Positions 46,438-55,811 of a stretch of DNA of 64,000 bases are shown here, piece after piece (position 1 is the first letter of the stretch; each line of letters opens with the position of its first letter). The notes below the pieces were generated by a model. That model saw nothing but the letters and a program-made list of their open reading frames with translations. It had not been told where the DNA came from and made no database searches. Source of the DNA: Frankia alni ACN14a (GTDB taxonomy: Bacteria > Actinomycetota > Actinomycetes > Frankiales > Frankiaceae); assembly GCF_000058485.1 (NCBI RefSeq), contig NC_008278.1, positions 7,062,962 through 7,126,961 of the forward strand, given 5' to 3'. Made by a program: the position numbers and the translations under genes.

Positions 46438-47477
46438 GCGGCGCTCCCGGAGAACTCGCGGCGGCGCGCGACGATGGCCCGCGCGATGATGTTCACGATC
46501 ATGGTGACGATGAACAGCACCAGGCCGGAGGCGATCAGCGCGCCGCGACCGATGTCGTTGGCCTCGCCCCAGCCGTTCGCCACGTTCGCGGCGATCGTGT
46601 TGCCGGCGGGCGAGAGCAGGTGCGCGGAGATGTTGAACGAGGCGGGCAGGACCAGCGCGACCGCGATCGTCTCGCCCATCGCCCGGCCGAGGCCGAGCAT
46701 CGAGGCGCTGATCACCCCGGGCTTGCCGTAGGGCAGCACCGCGACCCTGATCATCTCCCATCGGGTCGCGCCGAGGGCCAGGGCCGCCTCGCGGTGCGCG
46801 ATCGGCACCTGGAGGAAGACCTCACGGGACAGGGCCGCGACGATCGGCAGGATCATGATCGCCAGGACGACCGAGGCCACGAAGAGCGAACGCCCCACCG
46901 ACTCGGCATCGAAGATCGGAATCCAGCCGAAGTAGTCGTTCAGCCAGAGCTGGATGCCCTTCATGTGCGGCGCGAGGACGATCAGGCCCCACAGGCCGTA
47001 GACGACGCTCGGCACGGCGGCGAGCAGGTCGACGATGTAGCCGAGGACGGACGAGAGCTGCCGGGGCGCGTACACGGTGATGAACAGCGCGATCCCGACC
47101 GCGACCGGCACTGCGATGATCATCGCGACCGCCGCCGAGACGACCGTGCCGTACAGGGTCGCGGCCACCCCGAACTTCGGTGGGGTGGCGTTGGGGAACC
47201 ACTCCTCGGTGGTGAGGAAGTTCCCGGTGTTGGCGTTGAGAGCGTGGGTGGCCCGCAGCACCAGGAAGACGGCGATCACGGCGATCAGCGCCAGCAGGCC
47301 GAGGCCGGCCGTGCGGGTGAGGTTCTTGAAGATCAGGTCGGCCGTTCCGACCCGGGGCTTGTCCGCGGATACGACCGCGGGCCCGCCGGCCGGCGGTGGG
47401 TCCTCCGGCGGGACCGTCGCCGTGGCGGCCCCCCGCGGCTCGGCGGCGTCCGCCGAGCTGTCCGGCTCCGTCGTCAT
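46434..47477 (-). CDS. pstC: Phosphate ABC transporter permease
   Basis: Permease of 347 residues with six predicted helices after a 45-residue cytoplasmic tail. Typical PstC elements are LYGTVVSAAVAMIIAVP, AVPSVVYGLWGL and the EAA loop EAALALGATRWEMIRVAVLP, followed by GLGRAMGETIAV. AGGAGAGG lies 6 nt before the ATG. Gap of 232 bp to pstS upstream; overlaps pstA by 4 bp. Confidence 0.95.
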   Translation of the reverse strand: MTTEPDSSADAAEPRGAATATVPPEDPPPAGGPAVVSADKPRVGTADLIFKNLTRTAGLGLLALIAVIAVFLVLRATHALNANTGNFLTTEEWFPNATPPKFGVAATLYGTVVSAAVAMIIAVPVAVGIALFITVYAPRQLSSVLGYIVDLLAAVPSVVYGLWGLIVLAPHMKGIQLWLNDYFGWIPIFDAESVGRSLFVASVVLAIMILPIVAALSREVFLQVPIAHREAALALGATRWEMIRVAVLPYGKPGVISASMLGLGRAMGETIAVALVLPASFNISAHLLSPAGNTIAANVANGWGEANDIGRGALIASGLVLFIVTMIVNIIARAIVARRREFSGSAA

Positions 47478-47709
47478 GCGTCCTCTCCTTGGTGCCCGAA
47501 CGGGGCTTGACGATCAAGGTCCCGGACGCGACACGCGCGGCGGGACGTGAGTGCCGCGGCCGCCGTACATCGACGAATCCGCGGTGGGTCGTTCCCCACC
47601 GCGGGCACCGGCCGGGCCGGTCGGGTCGTGCTGGCCGCCCCGGCCGGGTCCGGACCGTGTGTCAGATGGTCCGGGCCCGGCTCGGGGCGGCCGTGGTGGC
47701 AGCTGCGGG

Positions 47710-48819
47710 TCAGGCCAGCTTGGCCACGACCGCGCGGACCTTCGTCGCGACCGCGTCCGGCAGCGGCGCGTAGCCGAGGTCGCCGATCGAGGACTGAGCG
47801 GCGTCCGAGGCGGTGTAGGTCAGGAAGGACTTGACCAGCGCGGCCTGGTCGGCCGAGAGACCCTTGGTGCAGGCGATCTCGTAGGTGACCAGGTAGACCG
47901 GGTAGGCGCCCTTCGTCGCGGTGGTGTAGTCGAAGGTCAGCTTCAGGTCGTCGCCGTCGGCGACCTTGGCGGTGCTCAGGCCCAGGGAGGCACCGTCCGT
48001 GCTCGGCTCGATGTACTCGCCGGCGGCGTTCTTGACCTTGACGGTCGACAGCCCGGCGTTCTCCGCATAGGACAGCTCGGCGTAGCCGATGGAGTTCTCG
48101 GTGGACTTCACGGTCGAGGTGACGCCGTCACTGCCCTTGGCGCCCTGACCGCCGGGGGCCTTCCAGTCCGAGCCGGAGTCGAACGTCCAGTCGGCGCCGC
48201 CCGCGCCCTTGAGGAACTTGGTGAAGTTGTCCGTCGTGCCGGAGCCGTCGGAGCGGTGCACCGAGGCGATGGTGGCGTCCGGCAGCGAAGCGGCGCTGTT
48301 CTCGGCCTTGATGGCCGGGTCGTTCCACTTGGTGATCTTACCAGCGAAGATCTTCGCCAGGGTCTGGGCAGACAGCTGCAGGCCGTTGACGCCGGACACG
48401 TGGTACATCAGCGCCACCGGGCCGACGGCCATCGGCAGGTCGACCGCGGCACCGCCGGTGCAGCGCGCGTCCGCGTCGGTCTTCTGCTGGTCCTTCAGCG
48501 CGGAGTCCGAGCCGGCGAAGGCCACCTGCTTGCTGATGAACTGCTGGCGACCGGTCGAGGAACCCGTCGACTGGTAGTTGATCGTCGCGCCGGAGCAGGC
48601 GTTCTGGTACGCCTTGACCCACTCGTCGATCGCGTTCTTCTGCGCGGACGAGCCGGAGCCCGTTATCGACCCCTTGGCACAGGAGATCGCGGCCGCCGAA
48701 GTGGACGGCGCCGTACCCGTGCCGCCGGAGTCGTTGTTGTCGTCAGTTCCGCACGCCGCCACGGTGAGTAGTGCCACCATCGCGGCCCCGACGGCGGCCT
48801 GACGCTTGCCTCGGATCAC
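47710..48819 (-). CDS. pstS: Phosphate-binding lipoprotein
   Basis: Substrate-binding lipoprotein of 369 residues anchored by the lipobox VAAC. After a Ser/Thr/Gly tether come the phosphate-binding loops ITGSGSSAQ (Ser/Thr contacts), FAGSDSAL, and VHRSDGSGTTDNFTKFL with the Arg, Asp and Ser-Gly-Thr residues of PstS. It captures phosphate outside the membrane and hands it to PstCA. The GTG at 48819 is chosen from the signal-peptide start and GAAGGG upstream. Expression likely depends on the PHO box 85 bp upstream. Confidence 0.95.
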   Translation of the reverse strand: MIRGKRQAAVGAAMVALLTVAACGTDDNNDSGGTGTAPSTSAAAISCAKGSITGSGSSAQKNAIDEWVKAYQNACSGATINYQSTGSSTGRQQFISKQVAFAGSDSALKDQQKTDADARCTGGAAVDLPMAVGPVALMYHVSGVNGLQLSAQTLAKIFAGKITKWNDPAIKAENSAASLPDATIASVHRSDGSGTTDNFTKFLKGAGGADWTFDSGSDWKAPGGQGAKGSDGVTSTVKSTENSIGYAELSYAENAGLSTVKVKNAAGEYIEPSTDGASLGLSTAKVADGDDLKLTFDYTTATKGAYPVYLVTYEIACTKGLSADQAALVKSFLTYTASDAAQSSIGDLGYAPLPDAVATKVRAVVAKLA

Positions 48820-48903
48820 AAGCAACCCTTCGTCCCCGCGCCGTTCGTGGCGCGCAATGTCGTCCGCCCCCCGGACTGGGGTGCCGGCGAGAATCGAAGC
48901 GAT

Positions 48904-48925
48904 CCGGAGTGAACGAAAGATGAAC
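48904..48925 (-). promoter_or_regulatory. PHO box (two 11-bp PhoP repeats) upstream of pstS
   Basis: Read on the minus strand: GTTCATCTTTC then GTTCACTCCGG, two abutting 11-bp direct repeats with the GTTCA core of actinobacterial PhoP sites. Position about 85 bp upstream of pstS fits activation of the pst operon by phosphate starvation. Confidence 0.85.
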
Positions 48926-49737
48926 AAGCGCATACGCCAACCCGTCACCAACCGGAACACATCCATGTCGGACGATTTATGGCTTGTTGGCCGGGCCGGC
49001 TGCCACCACTCCGGAACAACGCGTACGGAACTCTGAGAGCACCGTCACCGGCGGCCGCGGCGGCCGGCGCCGAACCACGCCGGAGGGGGCGCCGCCACGG
49101 GGCGCAGCGGGGGCACCGCGGGCACCACCCACCGCCTCTACGCCCACGAACGAAGGGACAACCAGCGGACAAGTCGATGACAAGTCGGCGTGGACGCCGG
49201 GACGGCCGGCGGCCCGAGCTGGAGGATGGCCCGGCCGACGGGGCGCTGCCGCACCGGCCGATCCGAGGCCCCGATGCCGGCCTATCGGCGTCATGCGACG
49301 ACATCGAGCCGCTCGGGAATCTTGCGCCGCTGATACCGAATGTTCACTCGCGCGCGTCATGCCCGGCCCGGCCCACTGCGCCCGGCGACGCAGCGGGACG
49401 GAGCCGACGAACCGGCCAACTCGCACGCGGCGCTACGCAGATGATCAGGACTTGCGCCCGCAGTCACCGGACGTCCCACTCTGCCCGGAGATCGCCGGTG
49501 GCGTTCCTCCCGTTCCCGTGCTTTGCTTGTAAGCAACATCGACGTAGCTGACAGCATCCAGTCGAAACCTGAAAGTCCGATCGCGGAGGACGATTCCGCA
49601 CGACGGTAGCAATAAGAAACATCAAGGCGACGTGACGAAGTTGTCCCGGTCCCGGAGAGAGCTCGACGCCCGCCAGGCCCGCCGGCCGCACGTGACGCGC
49701 ACCGGAACAGACACACAGACAGGAGGACGGCCAGAAG
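48926..49737. other. Divergent intergenic region between pstS and the next gene
   Basis: About 800 bp. Beyond the PHO box, open frames are shadow-like. AT-richer stretches near 49515-49625 may contain the promoter of the hypothetical gene, but no paired -35/-10 was convincing. Confidence 0.3.
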
Positions 49738-50046
49738 ATGAACACCGTCGACAACGACGATCTCCTGCCGGAGCCCCGGCCGATCACCGGCGGACGGCCC
49801 GGCTCCCTCGCCGAGGTGGTCACCGTCCACGACGGCCTGGCGATACGGCACGAGCTGGTCCTGGCGCCGGGAGCCACCGCGGCCGACCTGACCACGGCCA
49901 TGATCCTCCTCCCGCCCACGGCCTGCCTGGTCAGCCACCACGGGGACGTCGACGTCTCCCTGGTGTTCCAGGAGGTCGGCCGCGACGGGCGGCCGGAGCC
50001 GGGCACCGACCCGCTGGAGCACGGCCGAGGGCTGCGCCACCGCTGA
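49738..50046 (+). CDS. Small hypothetical protein
   Basis: Protein of 102 residues, not recognised. It is acidic at the N-terminus (MNTVDNDDLLPEPRP), followed by a compact alpha/beta-looking core (AEVVTVHDGLAIRHELVLAPG, VDVSLVFQEVGRDGRPEPG). AGGAGG and AGAAG precede the ATG. Codon bias fits a real gene on this strand. It lies about 130 bp before proS with no evident functional link. Confidence 0.6.
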   Translation: MNTVDNDDLLPEPRPITGGRPGSLAEVVTVHDGLAIRHELVLAPGATAADLTTAMILLPPTACLVSHHGDVDVSLVFQEVGRDGRPEPGTDPLEHGRGLRHR

Positions 50047-50174
50047 CCCGGCCCGATCGGGGCCGCCCGCCCGAGGGTCGGCGCGGGCACCCCGAGCGGC
50101 ACCTCGGGGCCGCGCCGCGCCCACCCGCCCGTCCCGATGGCCCCGCGGCCCGGCACAGGCAATATCGTGGCGAG

Positions 50175-51581
50175 GTGGCTGTACTCACCTCCCGTGCGAC
50201 CGACTTCCCGCGCTGGTACCAGGACGTGCTCGCGAAGGCCGAGCTGGCCGACAACGGCCCCGTCCGCGGGACCATGGTCATCCGACCGTACGGCTACGCG
50301 ATCTGGGAACGCATGCAGGCCGACGTGGACGCGAGGATCAAGGCGGCGGGCGCCGTCAACGCCTACTTCCCGCTGTTCATCCCGGAGAGCTACCTGCGCC
50401 GGGAGGCCGAGCACGTCGAGGGCTTCAGTCCCGAGCTCGCCGTGGTCACCATCGGCGGCGGCAAGGAGCTCGAGGAGCCGGTCGTCGTGCGGCCGACCAG
50501 CGAGACCATCATCGGCGAGTACCTGGCCAAGTGGACCCAGAGCTACCGCGACCTGCCGCTGTTGCTCAACCAGTGGGCCAACGTGGTCCGCTGGGAGCTG
50601 CGTCCCCGCCTGTTCCTGCGCAGCAGCGAGTTCCTCTGGCAGGAGGGGCACACGGCGCACGTCGACGAGGCCGAGGCCGCCGCCTACGCCCGGCGGATCG
50701 CCCTGGAGGTCTACCGCGACTTCCTCACCGACGTGCTCGCCATCCCCGTGTTCATCGGTACGAAGACCCGCAAGGAGCGCTTCGCCGGCGCCACGAACAC
50801 CATGACCTGCGAGGGCATGATGGGCGACGGCAAGGCCCTGCAGATGGCGACCAGCCACGAGCTGGGGCAGAACTTCGCCCGGGCCTTCGACATCGACTTC
50901 CTCGGCGCGGACGGGGCGAAGCACCTGGCCTGGACGACGTCCTGGGGCAGCTCGACCCGGATGGTCGGCGGCCTGATCATGGCACACGGCGACGACAACG
51001 GCCTGCGCATCCCGCCCCGGCTCGCCCCGACGCAGGTCGTGGTGCTCCCGGTGCGCGACGACGAGACAGTCGTCGCCAAGGCCCGCGAGATCGCCGCGGC
51101 GCTCACCGACGCCGGGCTGCGGGTGCAGGTCGACGCCCGCTCGGGGCTGTCCTTCGGTCGCCGGGTCACCGACGCCGAGATCAAGGGCATCCCGGTGCGG
51201 GTCGAGGTCGGCCCGCGTGACCTCGCCGCCGGGAACGTGACGCTGGTCCGCCGGGACACCTCGGTCAAGGCCGCGGTGCCGCTGGCGGAGGCGGCTGCCC
51301 GGGTTCCGGCGCTGCTCGACGAGGTGCAGGCCGGCCTGCACGCCGAGGCCCTGGCACTGCGCGAGAGCCGGACGGCGGACGTCACCACGGTCGCCGACGC
51401 CGCCGCAGCGGCGCAGACCGGCTTCGCCCGCATCCCGTGGCGGCTCGTGGGCGAGGAGGGCGAGGCGCGCCTCGCCGAGGACGCCCTGACCGTCCGCTGC
51501 CTGCAGACGCCCGACGGTGAGATCCCGCCCGCCGGCGGCGACCCCGACGATCTGATCTGCCTGATCGCCCGCTCCTACTGA
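50175..51581 (+). CDS. proS: Prolyl-tRNA synthetase, short (archaeal/eukaryotic-like) type
   Basis: Class II synthetase of 468 residues charging tRNA-Pro. Class II motifs are present: GTMVIRPYGYAIWERM, the TSE loop RPTSETIIGEYL, and motif 2 NQWANVVRWELRPRLFLRSSEFLWQEGHTAH. Motif 3-like sequence and the C-terminal anticodon-binding and zinc-binding-like domains follow. No bacterial-type INS editing domain is present between motifs 2 and 3, which defines the short type. The GTG at 50175 fits a leaderless start: TATCGT lies 6 nt upstream and no ribosome-binding site is seen. A tRNA-Pro(CGG) gene lies 6 kb away. Confidence 0.93.
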   Translation: MAVLTSRATDFPRWYQDVLAKAELADNGPVRGTMVIRPYGYAIWERMQADVDARIKAAGAVNAYFPLFIPESYLRREAEHVEGFSPELAVVTIGGGKELEEPVVVRPTSETIIGEYLAKWTQSYRDLPLLLNQWANVVRWELRPRLFLRSSEFLWQEGHTAHVDEAEAAAYARRIALEVYRDFLTDVLAIPVFIGTKTRKERFAGATNTMTCEGMMGDGKALQMATSHELGQNFARAFDIDFLGADGAKHLAWTTSWGSSTRMVGGLIMAHGDDNGLRIPPRLAPTQVVVLPVRDDETVVAKAREIAAALTDAGLRVQVDARSGLSFGRRVTDAEIKGIPVRVEVGPRDLAAGNVTLVRRDTSVKAAVPLAEAAARVPALLDEVQAGLHAEALALRESRTADVTTVADAAAAAQTGFARIPWRLVGEEGEARLAEDALTVRCLQTPDGEIPPAGGDPDDLICLIARSY

Positions 51582-51781
51582 CCGCCGGACCGCGACGCCC
51601 GGGCACGCGGTCGACCGCGTGCCCGGTGCGCGCGGTCGACCGCGTGTGACGCAGGCGCGCTAGCCGAAACGGGTTATCCGGCTTTGCGGCCCTTCGGCTC
51701 GTTTGCTAACGTCACCAATGTCCGAACTGCCCGAAATCGTCCATTCTTGATTCCGTCTTTCGCGCACGCAGAACAGGTAGC

Positions 51782-52789
51782 ATGCTCCGACAAGACGAAT
51801 TCGAGCAGCTTATCGCCCGGAAATTGGGGCTCGCCGATTCGGCGATCGCCGGCGGCAGCCGGCTCCACGAGGACCTCGGGCTGGATTCCTTCCGGCTTCT
51901 GGAACTCTGCCTGTACGTGATCGAACTCGGCGTCGACCTCTCCGAGGCGAACTGGCTGGAAATCGAGACCGTCGGGGAGCTCTACCAGCGTTATCGGGCC
52001 GGGCCGCCCGCTGCGCAGGCCCAACCGCTCCCCGCCGCGTCGGTGGGCAGCGGCGTACCGGCCGGGGTCGGCGCCGGCGCACGGCCGCTCGACGGGTCCG
52101 CGGGCCGCGCCGGGCAGCCGATGGCCGCCACCACCGCCACCACCGCCACCACCGCCATCACCGTCACCGCCGGATCTGCCCCGGCGACGGCCGCCGCCGC
52201 TGTCGCCGCCGGCACGACCGCGACCGCCGGCCCGCCCGCCCTGCCGCCGCCGCGGTTCGCCGGGCGGTTCCTGCGGCTGATGCCGGTGCTGCCGGCGTCG
52301 ACACCGTTCCTGTACGAGCTCGCGGTCACCCCGGACATCGGCTTCCGCTGGCGCTACCGCGGCTCGGTGCCGTCGTACCCGCAGTTCGAGCAGGAGCTGT
52401 GGCAGGGCGTCCTGACCCAGTTCGTGATCGAGTCGATCGAGACGGGCCGGCCGGTCGGCCACGCGATCTGCTACAACCCGGAGTTCGCCCTGGGATACGC
52501 CTACGTGGGCGCAGCGATCTCGGCCGACTACACGGGGTCGGGTCTGGCCGTCGAGGCGCTGGACCTGTTCGTGCGTTACGTCTTCGACATCTGGCCGTTC
52601 CGGAAACTGTACTTCGAGGTGCCCGAGTTCAACTACCCGCAGTTCGCGGGGGCCGATCGGGAAAAGTCGGCCGGCGGCGCGCTCGAACTCGAGGGACGGC
52701 TGCGCAGGCACGACTTCTATCGCGGTCGCTACTGGGACCGTCTCATTCTCGCCGTCTACCGTGACCGCACGGACGGCGACGCCCGATAA
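51782..52789 (+). CDS. Acyl carrier protein fused to a GNAT-like acetyltransferase
   Basis: Protein of 335 residues with two domains. Residues about 1-75 form a carrier protein; the phosphopantetheine Ser sits in EDLGLDSFRLLEL. A 90-residue Ala/Thr/Gly linker includes a Thr-Ala-rich run. Residues about 160-330 resemble a GNAT acyltransferase (RFLRLMPVLPASTPFLYELA, GHAICYNPEFALGYAYVG, YTGSGLAVEALDLFVRYVFD, KLYFEVPEFN). It could transfer an acyl group from its own carrier to an unknown amine. It is immediately followed by a fatty-acyl-AMP-ligase-like gene that could load the carrier. Start ATG 51782. Confidence 0.8.
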   Translation: MLRQDEFEQLIARKLGLADSAIAGGSRLHEDLGLDSFRLLELCLYVIELGVDLSEANWLEIETVGELYQRYRAGPPAAQAQPLPAASVGSGVPAGVGAGARPLDGSAGRAGQPMAATTATTATTAITVTAGSAPATAAAAVAAGTTATAGPPALPPPRFAGRFLRLMPVLPASTPFLYELAVTPDIGFRWRYRGSVPSYPQFEQELWQGVLTQFVIESIETGRPVGHAICYNPEFALGYAYVGAAISADYTGSGLAVEALDLFVRYVFDIWPFRKLYFEVPEFNYPQFAGADREKSAGGALELEGRLRRHDFYRGRYWDRLILAVYRDRTDGDAR

Positions 52790-52820
52790 CGGGATCGTCC
52801 GCCGGGAGAGGGCCTCGACA

Positions 52821-54458
52821 ATGGTTTATCTGCTGGATCGCATGAGGCGGGCCAGCACCGGTCCGAACACGGTGACCTTCCTCGCGCCCGACGGCGGACG
52901 GCGGGTCGGCTGGGCGGAGCTGTACGGGGATGCCCGGCGCGTCGCCGCGGGCCTGCAGTCGCACGGGGTGGGGCCCGGCCGTCCAGTGGCCATCCTCGCC
53001 GACACGTCGCGGCAGACGATCACCGCGGCCATGGCTACCTGGCTCGCCGGCGGCAGCCTCACCATGGCCCCCACCCCCGCCCGCACCGTCGACCTGGCCC
53101 GCTACCTCGCCGACACCCGCGACCGGTTCGACGCCCTCGGCGAGCCGCTCGTGCTGGTCGGCGCGCCGTGGGAGGACGCGGTGCCGGCGCTGTCCGGCGG
53201 AGCCGGGCGGGTCATCCCGCTGGCCGAGGCGGTCGGCGACCCGCCGGCGGCGCCGTGGCGCCCGCCCCTGCTGACCGCGGACGCCCCCGCGATCCTGCAG
53301 TTGACCAGCGGCACCACCGGCGCACCGAAGATCGCCCGAATCAGCCACGGCAACCTCGCGGCGAACGTCGAGGGCATCCGGGTGGCGACCAGCCACGAGG
53401 CGGTGCACGGCCGGATGCTGTCCTGGCTGCCGCTGTCCCACGACATGGGCCTCATCGGCGGGTTCATTCTGCCGATGGCGTGCGGCCGCTGCGACGCGCT
53501 GCTGTCCTCACCCGCCGACTACCTGGCCAGGCCGGCAAGCTGGATGCAGCTCGTCTCCCACCACCGCGCGACCAACACGGTCGGCCCCGGCTCCGCCTAC
53601 GCCGTCGCGGCCCGGCTGCTGCGCGCCGGCCCCCGGCTGGACCTGTCCTGCCTGGCCTACGCGCTGTGCGGTGGGGAGCCGATCGATCCCGCGGTCGTCG
53701 ACGACTTCCTCGACGCCGCCGGCGGTCACGGCTTCCACCCGGCCTCCTTCATGCCCGCCTACGGGCTCGCGGAGGCCACGGTCGCGGTCACGTTCTCCGC
53801 CGTGGGCCGCGGGCCGCGCTACGACACGGTGGACGCGGATGCCCTGGCCGCGGGCACGACCCGCTTCGTGCCCCCCGATCCGGCGGTGCGCACGAGGCGG
53901 CTGGCGCTGCTCGGGGAGCCGATCCCGGGCCTGTCGGTCCGCGTGGTCGACCCGGACTCGGGCCGGGTCCTGCCCGAGCGGAAGGTCGGCGAGGTCCAGG
54001 TCCGCGGCACCTCGGTGGCCGCCTACCATGACGATCCCGACTCGGCAGCGGCCCTGCGCGCCCGCGACGGGTGGCTGGCAACCGGCGACCTCGGCTACCT
54101 CACCGGCGGCGAACTGGTGGTCTGCGGTCGCCGGAAGGATGTCATCATCCTCGGCGGCCGCAACATCTACCCCGAGGAGGTGGAGCGGGCCGCGGCGCGC
54201 GCCGAGGGCGCCCGCGCGGGCAACACCGTCGCGTTCGGCTACCCACGTCCCGGCCAGCTCGGCGGGGAGGGGCTCGCCGTGGCCGTCGAGACCCGTGGGG
54301 CCGATCCTGCCGCGCTGCGCAGCGCCGTCACCGAGGAGGTCCGCGCCGCGCTCGGGGTGAGCCCCCACGTGGTGCTGGTGCTCGAGCCGGGCTCGGTGCC
54401 GAAGACCCCGTCCGGAAAGCTGCAACGAGCCGAGGCCCGGCGGAGGTTCGCCCCATGA
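52821..54458 (+). CDS. Fatty-acyl-AMP ligase-like enzyme
   Basis: Adenylate-forming enzyme of about 545 residues. Core motifs: LTSGTTGAPKIARISHGN (A3), PLSHDMGLIGG, YGLAEATVAVTFS (A5), WLATGDLGYL (A7), GRRKDVIILGGRNIYPEEVE (A8) and the catalytic Lys in PKTPSGKLQRAEARRRF (A10). It resembles FAAL enzymes that pass acyl-adenylates to ACPs; the upstream gene encodes such an ACP. The ATG at 52821 has GGGAGAGGG upstream; an in-frame GTG at 52761 overlapping the previous gene is possible. The stop overlaps the NTF2-like start by 4 bp. Confidence 0.85.
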   Translation: MVYLLDRMRRASTGPNTVTFLAPDGGRRVGWAELYGDARRVAAGLQSHGVGPGRPVAILADTSRQTITAAMATWLAGGSLTMAPTPARTVDLARYLADTRDRFDALGEPLVLVGAPWEDAVPALSGGAGRVIPLAEAVGDPPAAPWRPPLLTADAPAILQLTSGTTGAPKIARISHGNLAANVEGIRVATSHEAVHGRMLSWLPLSHDMGLIGGFILPMACGRCDALLSSPADYLARPASWMQLVSHHRATNTVGPGSAYAVAARLLRAGPRLDLSCLAYALCGGEPIDPAVVDDFLDAAGGHGFHPASFMPAYGLAEATVAVTFSAVGRGPRYDTVDADALAAGTTRFVPPDPAVRTRRLALLGEPIPGLSVRVVDPDSGRVLPERKVGEVQVRGTSVAAYHDDPDSAAALRARDGWLATGDLGYLTGGELVVCGRRKDVIILGGRNIYPEEVERAAARAEGARAGNTVAFGYPRPGQLGGEGLAVAVETRGADPAALRSAVTEEVRAALGVSPHVVLVLEPGSVPKTPSGKLQRAEARRRFAP

Positions 54459-54913
54459 GCACCCAGCCCGCCGCGCGGCACGACGCGCACAGCGTCGGCG
54501 CGGGCAGCGACGCCGCCACGGCCGAACGGCTCGCCGCGCTGGCCGACCGCCTCTACGCCGCCTGGGCGCAGCCGGCGGTGTCCCGGCGCGACGAGCTGCT
54601 CGCCGACTGCTGCGTCCCCGCGGTGACCTACGCCAACCCGCTCGGCGAGGCGGCCGGCATCCTCGAGTTCGCCGATCTCATCGGCGAGTTCCTCGCGCCC
54701 TACCCGGGGCATCGTCCGGTGCGCACCAGCGGGGTCGACGTGCACCACCGTCGTGCCCGCTGGGAGTGGGGACTGCGTAACAGCATCGGCCAGCTCGTGC
54801 TGGCGGGCCTCGACGTCGTCACCTTCACCGAGCGGCCGCGTCTGGAGACCATCACCACCTTCTTCGGGCCTCCACCGCGGCCGGTCTACACCTTCGGCGC
54901 GGCGCCGATCTGA
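54455..54913 (+). CDS. NTF2/SnoaL-like protein
   Basis: Protein of 152 residues. Residues about 25-145 fit the NTF2-like cone fold: LADRLYAAWAQPAVSRRDELLADCC, VTYANPLGEAAGILEFADLIGEF, VHHRRARWEWGLRNSIG and RLETITTFFGPPP. Members act as cyclases, isomerases or binding proteins in secondary metabolism. The ATGA overlap with the ligase gene couples their translation. Substrate unknown; neither a full catalytic dyad nor a clear ligand could be named. Confidence 0.75.
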   Translation: MSTQPAARHDAHSVGAGSDAATAERLAALADRLYAAWAQPAVSRRDELLADCCVPAVTYANPLGEAAGILEFADLIGEFLAPYPGHRPVRTSGVDVHHRRARWEWGLRNSIGQLVLAGLDVVTFTERPRLETITTFFGPPPRPVYTFGAAPI

Positions 54914-55090
54914 ACCGCGACGCGCCTGAAACCGCGCCGTCCGCGGTCGTCTCGCTGCCGTCGCGCCGCTGCGCCGACCCCGGTCCCCCGTCCACCCTGT
55001 CCCACCCTCCACCCGCTGTCCCACCGTCCACCCCCGGTCCCACCGCCCATCACCATCCCGCACCGCCCATCCCCCACCTGGAGGAAACCC
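54914..55090. other. C-rich imperfect repeats before the secreted-protein gene
   Basis: Three imperfect ~19-bp units with cores CTGTCCCACC and CGGTCCCACC occur near 54997-55060, followed by GGAGGAAA before the next start. Possible leader structure; function unknown. Confidence 0.5.
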
Positions 55091-55516
55091 GTGCCCAGCA
55101 CCCGCGCAGCACTGCGTACCGCGGCCATCGGCGCGACCGGCGCCGTGGCGGCCGGCCTGTTCGGCGCCATCCCCGCCGACGCGTCCACCCCGATTTCCTC
55201 GACCGGCTGCACCGTGACCGCCTGGCCGCCCACCGGCGGCTCGACGATCTTCGCGAACGGCGGCATCACCTGCGACCCCCGCTACTCGGGCAACATGCAG
55301 ATCAGCAACCAGCTGCGCAAGTACGCGAACGGTCAGTGGATGTCCGTCGGGGACCCGGTCAAGAAGTCGTACTGGGGCGGCAGCGGCATCGGCGAGGGCA
55401 CCTCGGTGCCCTGCAGCTTCAACGGCCAGGCGCAGTTCAAGACCGTGACCACCGGCACCGCGGACGGCATGTCGACCACGGACACCTCGCCGAGCACCAC
55501 CTACTCCTGCTTCTGA
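55091..55516 (+). CDS. Small secreted protein of unknown function
   Basis: Protein of 141 residues with an N-terminal signal peptide (Arg, hydrophobic GAVAAGLFGAIP, cleavage near ADAS). The mature ~107 residues contain four Cys (GCTV, TCDP, PCSF, YSCF) that could make two disulfides in a beta-rich domain, and many Gly/Thr/Ser. Not recognised. GGAGGAAA lies just before the GTG. It sits 177 bp behind the NTF2-like gene and may or may not belong to that module. Confidence 0.75.
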   Translation: MPSTRAALRTAAIGATGAVAAGLFGAIPADASTPISSTGCTVTAWPPTGGSTIFANGGITCDPRYSGNMQISNQLRKYANGQWMSVGDPVKKSYWGGSGIGEGTSVPCSFNGQAQFKTVTTGTADGMSTTDTSPSTTYSCF

Positions 55517-55811
55517 GCCACTCCTGGTGATCCCCGGCTGGTGATCCGCCGCCAGTGATCCACCGCCGCCGAGCCCGGCGCCGGTACCGGCCCGCTGTCG
55601 GTACCGGCCCGGCCAGGCGAGGCCGAGCAATTCCGACAAAAGCGAATCACCGCCAGAATTCAGGCCGTCGCCTTCACCGGCAAGACGACAGACTTCATGG
55701 CGAAGACGACAATCGCACGGCCCACCGTCAACGCACGGCGGCGGACAGGTAACCCCTGGGTCGACCGACGGCAGGTGACGGAAACGTCGACGGCCGGCGG
55801 CACCGCGCGGC
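55517..55811. other. Convergent intergenic region
   Basis: 295 bp between the secreted-protein gene and convergent pyrH-like gene. The bases after the first stop repeat TGGTGATCC/GTGATCCACC-like segments; no terminator with a strong stem was identified. Confidence 0.3.
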
